Of a stretch of 7,154 nucleotides of DNA, positions 5,816 to 7,154 are shown one piece after another. How positions within the stretch are numbered: the first letter of the stretch is position 1; every line of letters starts with the position of its first letter. A program made the position numbers and the translations under genes. The DNA lies in assembly GCA_003158895.1 (NCBI GenBank), contig PMLO01000128.1, positions 34,552 to 41,705 of the forward strand, given 5' to 3'. This stretch comes from Propionibacteriaceae bacterium. Lineage in GTDB: Bacteria; Actinomycetota; Actinomycetes; Propionibacteriales; Propionibacteriaceae. The notes beneath the pieces are model-generated. The model did no database searches and was not told the origin of the DNA. It saw nothing but the letters and a program-made list of their open reading frames with translations.

Positions 5816-7154
5816 TGCGGTACGTGTCGACGCGGGGCGCCGCTGATGCGCCTGGTCTGCCGTTCTGCGACGTTCTTCTGGCCGGGCTCGCGCCCGACGG
5901 CGGGTTGTACGTGCCGGAGTCGTACCCGCCCCTCGATCTGCCGCGACTGCGGCGTGTGCTCGCCGCCGAGGGCTACGCGGCGGTGGCGTACGAGGTGCTG
6001 AGACTGTACGTGGACGACATCCCGGCCGGGGACCTGAGGCGACTGTGCGAGCGCGCCTACACCGCCGAGGCGTTCGGTGACGACGACATCGTCCCGGTCT
6101 CTGAGCTCGGCGGCGGCCTATGGCTCGCCCACCTGTCGAACGGTCCGACGGCCGCGTTCAAGGACCTGGCCATGCAGCTGCTGGGGCAGCTGTTCGAGTA
6201 CGAGCTCGAGCGCCGGCAGCAGACGCTCACGATCCTCGGTGCGACGTCCGGCGACACGGGGTCGGCAGCCGAGTACGCGATGCTCGGCAAGCCGTCCGTA
6301 CGGGTGTTCATGCTGAGCCCACAAGGTCGGATGTCGGCGTTCCAGCAGGCGCAGATGTTCAGCATCCTCGACCCGCGCATCACCAACATCGCCGTGCCGG
6401 GCGTCTTCGATGACAGCCAGGACCTCGTCAAGGAGGTCTTCGCCGATGCCGACTTCAAGGCGCGCTACTCGATCGGCGCCGTGAACTCGATCAACGTGGC
6501 GCGGCTGCTGGCGCAGGTCGTCTACTACGTGGTCGCATGGCTGCGGACCACCACGGCCGACAACCAGCGGGTCTCGTTCTGCGTACCCAGCGGCAACTTC
6601 GGAAACATCTGCGCCGGGCACATCGCCCGGGAGATGGGCCTCCCCATTGACCGGCTCGTCCTCGCGACCAACGAGAACACCGTCCTGCACGAGTTCTTCT
6701 CGACCGGCGTGTACCGGGTGCGCGCCTCGGCGGAGACGTACGAGACGTCCAGCCCGTCCATGGACATCAGCAAGGCGTCCAACTTCGAGCGGTTCGCGTT
6801 CGACCTGATCGGCCGCGACGAGGCCGCGTTGCGCGAACTGTTCGAGGCTCAACTGCGCGACGCGGGGGAGTTCGACCTGTCGGGGACGGCGGAGTTCGCG
6901 TCGATCCGCGAGCGGTACGGGTTCGTGTCCGGGGCGTCGTCCCACGACGACAGGATCCGTACGATCAGGTCAGTCTCGCAGGCGTACGGCGTCGTCATCG
7001 ACCCGCACACCGCCGATGGCGTCGCGGTAGCTCAGGGCCTGATCGGCGACGAGCCGATGATCGTGCTCGAGACCGCGCTGCCCGTCAAGTTCGCGTCCAC
7101 GATCGTCGAGGCCATCGGCGTCGAGCCTGACCGACCGGCGAGGTTCGACGGGCT
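5815..7154 (+). CDS. thrC: Threonine synthase, long form (3' truncated)
   Basis: Threonine synthase converts O-phosphohomoserine to threonine with pyridoxal phosphate. The frame is open to the right edge: 446 full codons are visible, and judging from family lengths of about 465-480 only a few dozen residues are missing. It belongs to the long subfamily (E. coli, yeast, Corynebacterium), not the shorter type common in Mycobacterium. An N-terminal domain begins MRYVSTRG and includes LAPDGGLYVPE. The PLP lysine is K116 in NGPTAAFKDLAMQLLGQ. The phosphate-binding loop is GATSGDTGSAAEY, followed by SPQGRMSAFQQAQMFS, FDDSQDLVKEVF, NSINVARLLAQVVYY and PSGNFGNICAG, all intact. The ATG at 5815 is preferred for its fit to the family N-terminus and its overlap with the rpe TGA; an in-frame ATG at 5803 would add MRAL. 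Neither has a good Shine-Dalgarno, so translation probably depends on coupling to rpe. Its position after rpe, rather than with hom and thrB, is unusual. Confidence 0.95.
   Translation, partial: MRYVSTRGAADAPGLPFCDVLLAGLAPDGGLYVPESYPPLDLPRLRRVLAAEGYAAVAYEVLRLYVDDIPAGDLRRLCERAYTAEAFGDDDIVPVSELGGGLWLAHLSNGPTAAFKDLAMQLLGQLFEYELERRQQTLTILGATSGDTGSAAEYAMLGKPSVRVFMLSPQGRMSAFQQAQMFSILDPRITNIAVPGVFDDSQDLVKEVFADADFKARYSIGAVNSINVARLLAQVVYYVVAWLRTTTADNQRVSFCVPSGNFGNICAGHIAREMGLPIDRLVLATNENTVLHEFFSTGVYRVRASAETYETSSPSMDISKASNFERFAFDLIGRDEAALRELFEAQLRDAGEFDLSGTAEFASIRERYGFVSGASSHDDRIRTIRSVSQAYGVVIDPHTADGVAVAQGLIGDEPMIVLETALPVKFASTIVEAIGVEPDRPARFDG

Noticed and set aside
1..7154. CRISPR array, tRNA or rRNA gene, insertion sequence, attachment site, defence or secondary-metabolite system
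   Set aside because: Nearly all of the window is filled by seven identifiable or describable genes; gaps are 87 bp or less and hold no spaced repeats, cloverleaf sequences or transposase fragments.

Overview
The window is ordinary chromosomal DNA from a high-GC actinomycete. All seven genes are on the + strand, nearly every third codon position is G or C, and starts include TTG and GTG. The order metK-priA-fmt-rsmB-rpe is the familiar actinobacterial housekeeping cluster. Frequent Val-Arg and Val-Pro pairs written GTA-CGN or GTA-CCN, and the gene order, would suit Propionibacteriales/Nocardioidaceae, but the taxon cannot be fixed from the sequence alone.

Layout. 1-293 is the 3' end of metK (S-adenosylmethionine synthetase). 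Three bases later a TTG start opens priA (297-2270), which encodes the actinobacterial PriA type: the zinc-binding cysteines are intact but the helicase motifs are lost. An 87-bp gap (2271-2357) carries a possible promoter, an inverted repeat and a strong ribosome binding site. Next is a small gene (2358-2819) for a histone-H1-like protein: a Lys/Ala tail joined to a C-terminal Rho-N/SAP-like module. After 36 bp come fmt (2856-3773), rsmB (3770-5131, 4-base overlap), rpe (5141-5815) and a long-form threonine synthase, thrC (5815-7154), which overlaps the rpe stop by one base and runs off the right edge.

How the genes work together. fmt (formylation of initiator Met-tRNA) and rsmB (16S rRNA m5C methylation) both serve translation. 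metK supplies the methyl donor that RsmB uses. priA and the basic protein concern DNA. rpe belongs to the pentose phosphate pathway and thrC to amino-acid synthesis. Co-orientation and short or overlapping junctions suggest co-transcription, with possible internal promoters before the basic protein gene, fmt and rpe. The fmt and rpe candidates lie 6-7 bases before the start codon, as in leaderless actinobacterial mRNAs.

No mobile element, CRISPR array, RNA gene, defence system or clear intrinsic terminator is visible. The least ordinary items are the lysine-rich Rho-N protein inserted between priA and fmt, the helicase-dead PriA, the two leaderless-type promoters (one sharing bases with the rsmB stop codon), thrC directly after rpe, and a marked excess of the tetranucleotide GTAC with a 1.1-kb stretch that lacks it.
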